Virus record (IMG/VR): IMGVR_UViG_3300032271_001873
Location: 1-29,012 of that record
Source: a virus
Reading direction: 5' to 3' (one strand)
DNA: 29,012 bases
Shown: positions 14,196 to 22,271 of the stretch, one piece after another
Layout of the letters: the number at the start of each line of letters is the position of its first letter
How positions within the stretch are numbered: the first letter of the stretch is position 1
Position numbers and translations under genes: made by a program
The notes under the pieces: generated by a model
The model's input: the letters and a program-made list of their open reading frames with translations, nothing else
Database searches by the model: none
Told to the model about the DNA's origin: nothing

Positions 14196-14944
14196 CATTA
14201 TTATTTGATTCGAAAGATTCCATCAATTTCAAACGTTTCAGCCAGGTGTTTACTCCTGAAATACGCAGGGTTATTTCCGTGGTGAGGAAATATGGATTTG
14301 ATGTGCGAGTGGTCGGTGGTGCCGTGCGTGATTTCATCAGAGGACAACCTCCTCGTGATGTTGATTTTGCAACGGATGCCGAGCCTGCCGAATTGATATT
14401 CATCTTCGATCTTGAAGGTATAGTCTACGATGCCGGTGGAATCAAACATGGAACCATAAAAGCCGTCTTTGGAAAAGAAAAGATAGATGTTACCTCCATA
14501 ACCTATCGCATGAAGGTTTACAAGGGTGGTATCAAAATCGAGAGGCGGGTGGGATGGGAAAAAGACAGTAAAAGCAGAGACTTTACCATCAATTCCATGA
14601 GCATTGACCTTGACGGTCGAATCCATGACTACATGGGCGGAATCAAGGATTTAGAAAATTCAATCGTTCGTTTTTGTCCAGGTGCGGAGGAGCAAATACA
14701 ACAGGATCCAAATGTGATCATGAGGTGGTTCAAAGCCCTTACGTATTTTGACAATCCAAAATGGCCGAGTAAAGATCAGGAGATCATCGTTCGTGGCTTG
14801 CCGGGATTATCTTCCGTAAAAAATGATCGTCGTACACGTTTAATAATGGATAACATCGATCAGTCTCCAAACGGAGAAAAGGTTAAAAGGCTCATCTGCA
14901 AGCTAGGAGCCGCCAGGTACATTGGATTAACTTGCAAGGATTAA
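14192..14944 (+). CDS. tRNA nucleotidyltransferase/poly(A) polymerase homologue, head domain only
   Basis: This is a class II nucleotidyltransferase head. It has V-V-G-G-A-V-R-D (residues 40-47), the metal-binding D56-V-D58 in P-R-D-V-D-F-A-T, and the neck signature S-R-D-F-T-I-N-S-M-S-I-D. Full bacterial CCA-adding enzymes and poly(A) polymerases run to roughly 400 aa or more; this one is 250 aa and its C-terminal tRNA-binding body is largely missing. It could repair tRNA 3' ends or add nucleotides to RNA during infection, possibly with altered specificity. ATG 14192 overlaps the gp15 stop (ATGA) and is preceded by GGAGG at 8 nt, so it is translated with a virion gene. Confidence 0.8.
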   Translation: MTLLFDSKDSINFKRFSQVFTPEIRRVISVVRKYGFDVRVVGGAVRDFIRGQPPRDVDFATDAEPAELIFIFDLEGIVYDAGGIKHGTIKAVFGKEKIDVTSITYRMKVYKGGIKIERRVGWEKDSKSRDFTINSMSIDLDGRIHDYMGGIKDLENSIVRFCPGAEEQIQQDPNVIMRWFKALTYFDNPKWPSKDQEIIVRGLPGLSSVKNDRRTRLIMDNIDQSPNGEKVKRLICKLGAARYIGLTCKD

Positions 14945-14961
14945 GCAGTCATCCATATACT
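14932..14961 (+). promoter_or_regulatory. Sigma70-like promoter of the sugar cassette
   Basis: TTGCAA (14932-14937) and TATACT (14956-14961) are separated by 18 nt. The -10 ends 6 nt before ATG 14968, which has no ribosome site. It is the same geometry as before the dNMP kinase and the 69-aa gene. Confidence 0.42.
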
Positions 14962-14967
14962 TGATCT

Positions 14968-15840
14968 ATGAATGATCAAGCAAATCTCACCAAAGACCTT
15001 ATCATAGGTGCATATACAAATTATGACTGGAGCCAGATCAAATACTGGGCTAACAGCATAGATAGGAGTGGATTCACCGGCGACAAGGCCATGGTGGTTT
15101 ACAATAGTGATCCAACAACCGTTCAGAAATTGATAGATCTTGGATTCAAGGTATGGGCATTCAATCAGGATCCTGTCACCAAGAATTTCTTCTGGCCCGA
15201 TCAAAAACTGGTCATTGTCGTTCAACGGTTCTACCATCTTTGGTACTATCTGAATCAGCTACCAACAGGAACATATCGATATGTAATAAGCACCGATGTC
15301 AAGGACGTGGTATTTCAACAAAATCCAAGCAAGTGGTTGGAAGAGAACCTCACAGGGCCTGATAAGCAGGTGGTTGCCAGTTGTGAAAGCATCAGATACA
15401 AGGATGAACCATGGGGAGATGACAATCTTAGGGGCAGTTATCCTGCATTGCACGGCATGTTACAAGATCAACCCATATGGAACTGCGGAGTACAAGCAGG
15501 TAGGATGGAAGCCATCAGGGATTTATGGCTGCAAATATGGCTGACTTGCCATGCAGGAGCAAGACATAATCCCGATCAGGCGGCGTATAACATCCTGCTG
15601 AATTTAACACCATGGAAATCAATAACAAGATTTGCCATGAGCGAAGATGCATGGGCATGCCAGGCAGGAACCACGGTTGATCCCACCAAGATAAATGGAT
15701 TTAGACCAAATCTTCTTGAACCTGAACCGGTATGGAGAGGTGGCATGGCACGGACCAGCATGGATATCACACATGCCATCCTGCACCAATGGGATCGGAT
15801 ACCATCCTGGAAATTAGAAATAGAAAAGAGGTATGGTTAA
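14968..15840 (+). CDS. Putative GT-A glycosyltransferase
   Basis: This 290-residue protein begins with a Rossmann-like nucleotide-sugar region (I-I-G-A-Y-T-N-Y-D-W). It contains Y-V-I-S-T-D-V-K-D-V-V-F at about residues 105-116, the D-x-x-D variant of the metal-binding DxD motif used by GT-A transferases. A later W-N-C-G-V-Q-A-G pattern resembles the N-x-G-x-x segment that often contacts the sugar donor in this fold. The acceptor and sugar are not evident. It is the first gene of the plus-strand cassette and has no Shine-Dalgarno sequence; its own promoter ends 6 nt upstream. The next gene follows at once (stop TAA then A-ATG). Confidence 0.62.
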   Translation: MNDQANLTKDLIIGAYTNYDWSQIKYWANSIDRSGFTGDKAMVVYNSDPTTVQKLIDLGFKVWAFNQDPVTKNFFWPDQKLVIVVQRFYHLWYYLNQLPTGTYRYVISTDVKDVVFQQNPSKWLEENLTGPDKQVVASCESIRYKDEPWGDDNLRGSYPALHGMLQDQPIWNCGVQAGRMEAIRDLWLQIWLTCHAGARHNPDQAAYNILLNLTPWKSITRFAMSEDAWACQAGTTVDPTKINGFRPNLLEPEPVWRGGMARTSMDITHAILHQWDRIPSWKLEIEKRYG

Positions 15841-15841
15841 A

Positions 15842-16822
15842 ATGAATGTTACGTTAGAATCACTGCATCAACAGCAGGAAGCTGTGTTGAAAAATCTTCC
15901 ATCAATTCCAGACTATCTGCCGGGTCGCAGCATCGTGACAAGCTGCTATAGGAATGAAATTCCAGGATCATACATACTCCTTAGTGAGCTTAAACGACTT
16001 GCTATCAGCTTACCAATTGAGGTGTTTTATAGAGACGGCGAGCTAGCCGATGGCGAGATTAGCGAGCTTACTTCTATCTGGCCAGATCGAATAGTTTTCC
16101 GAAAGATCCAGGCAAATGCGGCCGATTTCAAAGATCAGTGGGGGAATATAAAAGGATGGAGCACAAAGGTACACGCGATACTGGAAAGCCAATATTTGGA
16201 AAATCTTTGGATAGACGGTGACAATTTTCCAATAAAAAACTGTCTCGATCTATTCAATGATGATGAATATAAAAATAAAGGAAGCCTGTTCTGGAGGGAC
16301 GTGTATAGCATTGATCGGGCAGATCAATACTGGAGCGGATCTGACATGTGGAAGATATTCCAGGTTGGCCCAAATGACGGAGAGCCATTTGAAAGCGGTC
16401 AGTTTCTCGTGAACAAACCAATGGTGTGGGCACAGCTATCCATGATGAAACACTACACGGATAATTGCCAGATATACTATTCATTTGGCGGTGATGCGGA
16501 ATGCTGGAGGATGGCATGGCAATACGTTAGCATCCGTTCCGATGGTTACCATGCCAGGAGCAACTACAATTCAAGCGATCTCGTTCCGTATGGATTCATG
16601 CCTTATGGTCCTTTCCATAAAGGGGTACAAAATCAATGGCACAAATATGGCGGCGGGTCGGTGATGGTACAGAGAGACCGAAAGGGTCAAGAGCTATTCA
16701 ACCATCGAAACATTGATAAATTTCGATGGTCCGGTAATAACCCGTACAATGAAGACATTGCAAACGAAAGCACATACCACATGATCATGACCCATATAAA
16801 AACAAAATACGGCGCGGCATGA
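15842..16822 (+). CDS. GT71/MNN1-like glycosyltransferase
   Basis: The key stretch L-W-I-D-G-D-N-F-P-I-K-N (about residues 122-133), followed by L-F-x(7)-K-x-K-G-S-L-F-W-R-D, matches the DxD core of fungal-type alpha-mannosyltransferases (L-D-S-D-N-x-P ... G-x-x-F-W-x-D). Later, F-E-S-G-Q-F-L-V-N-K matches the E-S-G-Q element of the same family. Members transfer mannose or a related hexose from a nucleotide donor. The family is best known from eukaryotic Golgi enzymes, with scattered bacterial and viral members. ATG 15842 has AGAGG 10 nt upstream; ATG 15833 would leave only 1 nt and is rejected. Confidence 0.72.
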   Translation: MNVTLESLHQQQEAVLKNLPSIPDYLPGRSIVTSCYRNEIPGSYILLSELKRLAISLPIEVFYRDGELADGEISELTSIWPDRIVFRKIQANAADFKDQWGNIKGWSTKVHAILESQYLENLWIDGDNFPIKNCLDLFNDDEYKNKGSLFWRDVYSIDRADQYWSGSDMWKIFQVGPNDGEPFESGQFLVNKPMVWAQLSMMKHYTDNCQIYYSFGGDAECWRMAWQYVSIRSDGYHARSNYNSSDLVPYGFMPYGPFHKGVQNQWHKYGGGSVMVQRDRKGQELFNHRNIDKFRWSGNNPYNEDIANESTYHMIMTHIKTKYGAA

Positions 16823-17982
16823 TGGCAGAAATACTATCAAGGTTTAACTATCCTCACGACTGGGGATTCTATCGGGATCCAGCAAGGCCGGTGGATTTGC
16901 GTGTCATAAATTTTGAAAATCTATACGATTACCACACGATATGGAACGATGCCATACAGGTCAATCAGAACACCGTTCTGTTGATTGGTCCTCCTTTATA
17001 TGGAACGGCCGAATGGATCAAAAACAATTGTCGAATTGAGGATCAGAAAGGTAATCATCTTGATTATCGGGTGGTTGAGATGGACCGTGCATGTGTTACG
17101 GTGGTGATGACGAAAGGCTGGTGCGATTTCTTGGTTTTTCGAGACCCACATGGTCTACACACCATCATGACAAATCGTCAATCAATGGATTTTCTCGGTA
17201 AAAAGGTCATCGTCACCATCAGCAAGGATCATCCGATATCCTGGCTGAAACAATGGATAGATTATCATCGGGTGGTTCATAACGTTGACGGGCTATTATT
17301 ATACAATAACCAAAGCACGATATACACAAGCGAACATCTTTCATCCCAGCTTTCACGTGATGACATGGTCATAAAGGTGGTTGATTATGATGTACCGTTT
17401 GGAGTGATGGGAGGAGGAGACTGGGAGTGGCAGGGTCGCGAAGGCACGTATCTTCCGTGGGATAGCGATTTTAGCCAATATGTCATGTTAGAACATGCCA
17501 AGTGGAGATACCTACATTGTGCCAAACTGGCAATAAATGCCGATACCGATGAACTGATATACATCAATGGTGCATCGTTGGACGATCTTGCAAACTACTG
17601 CGAATCAAATGACGATTCGGTGTGGTTATACAATGGTACCTGGATAGAACCTATTGACAGCCGTGACGGAACGATAGCCAGCACGGTACCTTTTGATCAA
17701 CGGCAATTTGTCAATTACTGGCATACCAATCATAGCGACCAACGGGGCATAGGAGTGAAATGGTCACTAAACCCAGGACGTAACATGGGATATCAATGGC
17801 ATCTTCATAAGACGTTTGGACCACATAAATCAACCAATTTTATTGGATTTGGGCATTATCTTGCCATGAACACATCGTGGAGCTGGCCGAGAGATGGATA
17901 TACAGGGAATCGATCAACCTTAACGGAGTTTGACGAGATCAAGAAGAATTTAGAAATCTGGAACTCAAGGACGGGGAGATAA
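16819..17982 (+). CDS. GT92-like (DUF23-like) glycosyltransferase
   Basis: After an N-terminal region of about 125 residues with no clear family, the protein has V-I-V-T-I-S-K-D-H-P-I-S-W-L-K-Q-W-I-D-Y-H followed by V-D-G-L-L-L-Y-N-N-Q-S. This is the characteristic N-E-x-x-x-L-x-E-W-I-x-Y-H ... Y-x-N-N-S start of GT92/DUF23 galactosyltransferase-like enzymes, here with K-D-H in place of N-E. A later N-A-D-T-D-E segment (about 239-244) gives the DxD metal site, and W-S-L-N-P occurs downstream as in the family. The donor is probably UDP-galactose or similar, by family only. It overlaps the previous stop (ATGA). The N-terminal domain could define the acceptor. Confidence 0.65.
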   Translation: MMAEILSRFNYPHDWGFYRDPARPVDLRVINFENLYDYHTIWNDAIQVNQNTVLLIGPPLYGTAEWIKNNCRIEDQKGNHLDYRVVEMDRACVTVVMTKGWCDFLVFRDPHGLHTIMTNRQSMDFLGKKVIVTISKDHPISWLKQWIDYHRVVHNVDGLLLYNNQSTIYTSEHLSSQLSRDDMVIKVVDYDVPFGVMGGGDWEWQGREGTYLPWDSDFSQYVMLEHAKWRYLHCAKLAINADTDELIYINGASLDDLANYCESNDDSVWLYNGTWIEPIDSRDGTIASTVPFDQRQFVNYWHTNHSDQRGIGVKWSLNPGRNMGYQWHLHKTFGPHKSTNFIGFGHYLAMNTSWSWPRDGYTGNRSTLTEFDEIKKNLEIWNSRTGR

Positions 17983-17984
17983 TC

Positions 17985-18635
17985 ATGCGCGGCGCGATGG
18001 TAACCATACACGATGACAACTACAAGGATCTTGCTGATCTAACATGGACCAGGAATCGGGCTAGATATGCAGCAAGGATGGGTTATGATGCCATAGCCAA
18101 GACAACTGATTTTGAAGGAATCAACATAGGATTTTGGAAGATAAAGTTCATGTTGGAGGTGATGGCAGGCGGACGTCACGATGTTCTCCATTGGAGCGGA
18201 ACTGATACGATGGTGACCAATTTCACCATACCTCTATCTGAATTTCTGTATGATGGATACCATGTGACCATTGCCACGGATTTCAACGGAATACAAGCCG
18301 ATAGCTTTATCATACGCAACACGCCCGAAGGACGATCTTGGTTGCAGATGATCATGGATAAAATGCCCCAATATCTTAATCATCCATATTTTGAGCAAGG
18401 GGTAATGATGGAAACTTATCAGCAATGGTCACACGTGGTAAAGGTAGTCCCACAGCGATTCATCAACAGCTATTATTACGATCTCTACTCCATGAAAGGT
18501 GCTAAGAACAATCTTGATAAGCTAGGATTCAACGGACAATGGCAAAAAGGGGATTGGTTGCTGCATTGCCCTGATCACAAGATGGACGTACGAATGAACC
18601 TATTCAATCAGATCCTGCCCTTGGTGGTGGAATGA
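17985..18635 (+). CDS. GT34-like (GMA12/MNN10-type) glycosyltransferase
   Basis: The 216-residue protein has H-D-V-L-H-W-S-G-T-D-T-M-V-T-N near residues 65-79, replacing the W-L-D-x-D-A-L-x-M-N core of galactosyl/mannosyltransferases of this type. It is followed by A-T-D-F-N-G-I-Q-A-D-S-F-I-I-R-N-T-P-E-G-R-S-W-L, which closely follows the family pattern D-x-N-G-L-N-A-G-x-F-L-I-R-N-S-x-W-x-x-x-x-L. The first Asp of the DxD is replaced (S-G-T-D), so metal binding may differ. Ribosome site GGGGAG lies 6 nt before the ATG and the intergenic gap is 2 nt. The sugar and acceptor are unknown. Confidence 0.65.
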   Translation: MRGAMVTIHDDNYKDLADLTWTRNRARYAARMGYDAIAKTTDFEGINIGFWKIKFMLEVMAGGRHDVLHWSGTDTMVTNFTIPLSEFLYDGYHVTIATDFNGIQADSFIIRNTPEGRSWLQMIMDKMPQYLNHPYFEQGVMMETYQQWSHVVKVVPQRFINSYYYDLYSMKGAKNNLDKLGFNGQWQKGDWLLHCPDHKMDVRMNLFNQILPLVVE

Positions 18636-18636
18636 T

Positions 18637-19467
18637 ATGAGGATTTTTATCACTGGTTCAACTGGATTCATTGGTCGGAATCTTGTTGAGCATTATTCAG
18701 ATAAGGAAGTCTATGCATACAATCGCGGCAGCATCAAGCTTGAGCTGTCCATGTTCAAGCCCGATCTGATCATCAATTGTGCCGCAGAGATATACAATCC
18801 AAATCTCATGCTTGATTCAAATGTCATGTTGGTAAAGAATTGCCTTGATTGGTTGCAGATGAGCCCATCGACACGCATGATACAGATAGGATCGTCATCC
18901 GAATATGGTCCTGTTCCCCATGCTAGCGCGGAAACTGACCGTATAAATCCGATAGATATGTATCAGGCAACCAAGGGCATGGCAACCATACTATGCCAAG
19001 GACATGCAAGATCATATCAACATGACATACGCATCATCAGACCATATAGCGTTTATGGAAAATACGAGAAACCACACAGGTTGTTTCCTAGATTGTGGAA
19101 GGCATTCATGCTTGATCAACCGATGACGTTGTTTGACGGACAGCACGATTTCATCCACATAGAGGATTTCGTGAGAGGTGTGGACATTATCGCATCATCA
19201 ACGGATGCTCCGACAGGTGATATAATCAACATTGGATCGGGTTGCCAATATGGAAACTTTGAGATACTTGATCTGTTTGAAAACATCACTGGAAAAAAAG
19301 CTCCCGTGACAAGGATGGAAACCATGGCCAAGAAATTTGAAAGCGAGGTGTGGATGTGCAATACTACCTATGCATGGGAAAAATATGGATTTAGATGCCA
19401 GCACGACGTTGTATCCGGCATCAAACGATTCATTGAAACCGCAAACTATCAACCGGAGGTAGCATGA
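18637..19467 (+). CDS. NAD-dependent nucleotide-sugar epimerase/dehydratase (extended SDR)
   Basis: The N-terminus has the SDR dinucleotide fold G7-S-T-G10-F-I-G13. The catalytic set is present: S86-S-S with E-Y-G following, and Y109-Q-A-T-K113. A P-Y-S-V-Y-G segment after the active site and D-F-I-H-I-E-D-F-V-R-G later are typical of extended SDRs acting on nucleotide-linked sugars (GDP/dTDP/UDP-sugar epimerases, dehydratases or reductases). At 276 aa it is shorter than RfbB (about 350). Which step it performs cannot be told from the motifs. GGTGG lies 6 nt upstream of the ATG, and the stop overlaps the FkbM gene. Confidence 0.85.
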   Translation: MRIFITGSTGFIGRNLVEHYSDKEVYAYNRGSIKLELSMFKPDLIINCAAEIYNPNLMLDSNVMLVKNCLDWLQMSPSTRMIQIGSSSEYGPVPHASAETDRINPIDMYQATKGMATILCQGHARSYQHDIRIIRPYSVYGKYEKPHRLFPRLWKAFMLDQPMTLFDGQHDFIHIEDFVRGVDIIASSTDAPTGDIINIGSGCQYGNFEILDLFENITGKKAPVTRMETMAKKFESEVWMCNTTYAWEKYGFRCQHDVVSGIKRFIETANYQPEVA

Positions 19468-20174
19468 CACTACGCAGGCAGCTGATAACCAGCAAAAAGA
19501 ATACCGTGGAAATAACGTCAGATGATGCGACAGTTGAGCAGCATTTTGCTAATCCTGCAAGCTACGCAGATGTGGTTCTCAATGAATTCAACACTGATCG
19601 GTCATATGATCACATATTCCAAGGAGGTGAGGATCTTACCATACTTGATATTGGTGCAAACATAGGTCTATTCTCACTTTACATACATGAACGGGCAAAA
19701 AATGTATATGCCATCGAGCCAACTCCGGGACATTTTGGAATACTCTCAAAGCTAACCAATGGATACCCAAACATAACCTGCATCAATGCAGCCTTGCACA
19801 ACATCGACGGTCCCATTGATTTCTTCATCAATAATGAAAATAGCACCATGAACAGCACCACCAATCGTTATGGTGTAAAAACCACCGTGGATGGTGTAAC
19901 GATTGCATCATTGTTGGATAGATTAAATCTCAATCAGGTTGATTTCGTGAAATGTGATATTGAAGGCAGTGAAATGACGGCACTCACCGATGAAACGATC
20001 GGTGCAGTACGAGATAGGATACGCATATGGTACATCGAATGCCATGCCACGGACCACTCTCGCTGGCAGGAAAGCACCAGATACAATCGAAGCATGATGG
20101 CCACGATGTTTGTAAGGCAGGGATATCAGGTACATCTTCTGAAGAATGACACGCTGTATGCATACAAGGACTGA
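19464..20174 (+). CDS. FkbM-family SAM-dependent methyltransferase
   Basis: The SAM-binding motif I-L-D-I-G-A-N-I-G-L-F at residues 60-70 is followed by V-Y-A-I-E-P-T-P (motif II acid) and V-D-F-V-K-C-D-I-E-G-S-E. This is the order and spelling of the FkbM family, which usually O-methylates sugars or polyketides. Length (236 aa) is normal. In this cassette it most likely methylates the finished sugar or glycan. The ribosome site GGAGGT lies just before the ATG, which overlaps the preceding stop (ATGA). Confidence 0.88.
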   Translation: MTLRRQLITSKKNTVEITSDDATVEQHFANPASYADVVLNEFNTDRSYDHIFQGGEDLTILDIGANIGLFSLYIHERAKNVYAIEPTPGHFGILSKLTNGYPNITCINAALHNIDGPIDFFINNENSTMNSTTNRYGVKTTVDGVTIASLLDRLNLNQVDFVKCDIEGSEMTALTDETIGAVRDRIRIWYIECHATDHSRWQESTRYNRSMMATMFVRQGYQVHLLKNDTLYAYKD

Positions 20175-20175
20175 C

Positions 20176-20784
20176 ATGCACCCTACCATACGCAGGATCA
20201 TTGATATTACCTATCAGGAGCGGTTGAGCCATCTCAGCAGTTGCCTTAGCGCCTGGCCGATCATACATGAGATATACGATCGCAAATCCAAGGATGATGT
20301 TTTCATCCTTAGCAACGGCCATGCCGGGCTTGCTCTCTATTGTGAGCTGGAAGCAAGGCATGGAATTGATCCGATCATGCTATTGCACAAACATGGAATA
20401 CATCCAGGAAAAGATCTCGAAAATGGTCTGTATTGTTCAACCGGTAGCTTGGGTAGCGGGCTACCGATTGCCATTGGCCATGCCCTTGCGGATCGTGATA
20501 AAGACGTCTATTGTATGATATCCGACGGAGAAGCTGCTGAAGGCAGCATCTGGGAAAGCCTGCGATTCATACACACCGCTGGATTGAACAATCTGCATGT
20601 CTATGCAAACATCAACGGTATGAGCGCATATGAATATCTTGATGTTGATTATCTCATCAGAAGATTGGTTGCATTCATGCCTAGGATACACATACGGGTG
20701 TCAGATCCGCCAAGATTTCCATTTGCGGATGGTCTGTTAACCCATTATTATGTTCTCAAACCGGAGGATTATCAGTCGATATGA
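20176..20784 (+). CDS. Transketolase, N-terminal (TPP pyrophosphate-binding) subunit
   Basis: This 202-residue protein is only the first domain of a transketolase. It has S-N-G-H-A (H49), the G-S-L-G-S-G-L loop (90-96), and the TPP-binding S-D-G-E-A-A-E-G-S-x-W-E (116-127) followed by N-I-N-G. In ordinary transketolase (over 600 aa) this is fused to the Pyr and C-terminal domains; here the Pyr domain is the next gene. Split transketolases are known and move a two-carbon ketol unit. Beside NDP-sugar genes they could extend or branch a sugar. It is also shorter than usual for a stand-alone N-subunit (about 270 aa). ATG 20176 has AAGGA 5 nt upstream. Confidence 0.85.
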   Translation: MHPTIRRIIDITYQERLSHLSSCLSAWPIIHEIYDRKSKDDVFILSNGHAGLALYCELEARHGIDPIMLLHKHGIHPGKDLENGLYCSTGSLGSGLPIAIGHALADRDKDVYCMISDGEAAEGSIWESLRFIHTAGLNNLHVYANINGMSAYEYLDVDYLIRRLVAFMPRIHIRVSDPPRFPFADGLLTHYYVLKPEDYQSI

Positions 20785-21263
20785 GGAAGGAATGCATGGA
20801 TCTGCTATTCAATTCGATGGCAGAAAACGAACACATCGTGGTTCTAACCGCAGACCTTGGATTCGGGCTGTTAGATCGGATACGAGATTCTTATCCTGAT
20901 AGGTTCCACAACGTCGGTGCTGCTGAACAGTTGATGATAGGCGCGGCGGTAGGATTGGCAGAATCTGGAAAGATACCAGTATGCTATTCCATGAGCAGTT
21001 TCCTGTTGTATCGTCCATTTGAGATGCTGAGAAACTACGTCAATCATGAAAATGTTCCTGTTAAGCTGATCGGCAGCGGACGAGATCAAGATTATAGCCA
21101 TGACGGTATCAGCCACTGGGCGCACGACGACATGCTGGTACTCAATGCGTTACCAAACATTGAACCATATAGGCCAGTGGACATACGAGAACTAGAAGAA
21201 TCATGGCCAAACTTCATCTTCAGTGATCGTCCATCCTATCTCAACCTCACAAGGAAGATATGA
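20781..21263 (+). CDS. Transketolase, pyrimidine-binding (C-terminal) subunit, minimal form
   Basis: The 160-residue protein is the transketolase Pyr domain. L-T-A-D-L-G-F-G lies near residue 22. R-F-H-N-V-G-A-A-E49-Q-L-M-I-G-A-A-V-G-L-A carries the catalytic Glu that activates the thiamine ring. The usual third transketolase domain, present in most split C-subunits (about 300 aa), is absent. G-R-D-Q-D-Y-S-H-D-G-I-S-H-W-A-H-D-D matches the Pyr-domain region that contacts TPP and substrate. Its ATG overlaps the stop of the N-subunit (ATGA, GGAGG upstream), as expected for obligate partners. Confidence 0.85.
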   Translation: MRKECMDLLFNSMAENEHIVVLTADLGFGLLDRIRDSYPDRFHNVGAAEQLMIGAAVGLAESGKIPVCYSMSSFLLYRPFEMLRNYVNHENVPVKLIGSGRDQDYSHDGISHWAHDDMLVLNALPNIEPYRPVDIRELEESWPNFIFSDRPSYLNLTRKI

Positions 21264-22207
21264 GCAAGAAGGTCCTATACATCACAGGATGCCTTGGTTT
21301 CATGGGATATCATGTGACCAAGGCATGTCTGTCCAAAGGATGGTATGTCAGGGGAATAGATTGTGGTACATATGCCGCAAACTGGAATCTTCTTAATGAC
21401 CTGGATGCACATGAAAACTTCGTATTTGAGAAAAAAGACATCAACGATATCAACATGTTATATGACTGTGATTACTTCGTTAATACAGCAGCAGAGACCC
21501 ACGTTGATAACTCCATAGTTAGCAGTGATGTGTTCCTAAAAAGCAACGTGAACGGTATCCATAACGTGCTCGAGCTGATCAGATCAAAGAGCCGACACCG
21601 CATGCCAACCTTGTTGCATTTTAGCACGGATGAGGTATATGGAGACATAGTAGACGGTAGCCACATCGAAACCGATCTTCTGAAACCAAGCAATCCTTAT
21701 AGCGCAACCAAAGCAGCAGCTGACATGCTGATACAGGCATGGTCACGCACATATGGAATACCGTATGTCATCGTTCGTCCAACCAATAACTATGGCATCG
21801 GACAATACACGGAAAAATTCATACCCCATACCATAAAATATCTCAGTCTTGGAAAGAAAATTCCGTTGCATGACGCAGGAACACCAACAAGAACGTGGTT
21901 ACATGCAAGTGACACGGCATCGGCGATAATCACCATCATAGAGGCAGGCGTGACAAATGAGATATTCAACATATCCGGCAATCACGAGGAACAGAACATC
22001 GTGATTGCCGAGAAGATATTGGATCTCATGGAATTCACCGAAAACCATTTGGAGCATCTTGATCTCACCGTGAAACGGCCCGGGCAGGACGTTCGTTATT
22101 CAATTGATAGCAGCAAGCTTGAATCACTGGGATGGAAACCAATTGCTAATTTTGATTCAGAACTTAAAACGATAGTTGACTATTACAGGCGTAATTTCAT
22201 CTGGTAA
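21260..22207 (+). CDS. dTDP-glucose 4,6-dehydratase-like SDR
   Basis: The NAD fold starts I-T-G10-C-L-G13-F-M-G16. The catalytic triad context F-S-T-D-E-V-Y-G (T123, D124, E125) and Y147-S-A-T-K151 is that of RfbB/RmlB-type 4,6-dehydratases, where Asp-Glu drive water elimination. A-E-T-H-V-D-N-S-I and R-P-T-N-N-Y-G are also RfbB signatures. At 315 aa it is slightly short. It should convert an NDP-hexose to the 4-keto-6-deoxy form, the branch point for many deoxysugars. The ATG overlaps the transketolase stop. Substrate nucleotide (dTDP versus GDP/UDP) is inferred from the family. Confidence 0.88.
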   Translation: MSKKVLYITGCLGFMGYHVTKACLSKGWYVRGIDCGTYAANWNLLNDLDAHENFVFEKKDINDINMLYDCDYFVNTAAETHVDNSIVSSDVFLKSNVNGIHNVLELIRSKSRHRMPTLLHFSTDEVYGDIVDGSHIETDLLKPSNPYSATKAAADMLIQAWSRTYGIPYVIVRPTNNYGIGQYTEKFIPHTIKYLSLGKKIPLHDAGTPTRTWLHASDTASAIITIIEAGVTNEIFNISGNHEEQNIVIAEKILDLMEFTENHLEHLDLTVKRPGQDVRYSIDSSKLESLGWKPIANFDSELKTIVDYYRRNFIW

Positions 22208-22271
22208 GGTTGGTAGACAATCCGGTCCTTTTCACCAATAATTGAGCAAAATATCCTACTAGGTGGAAAGC

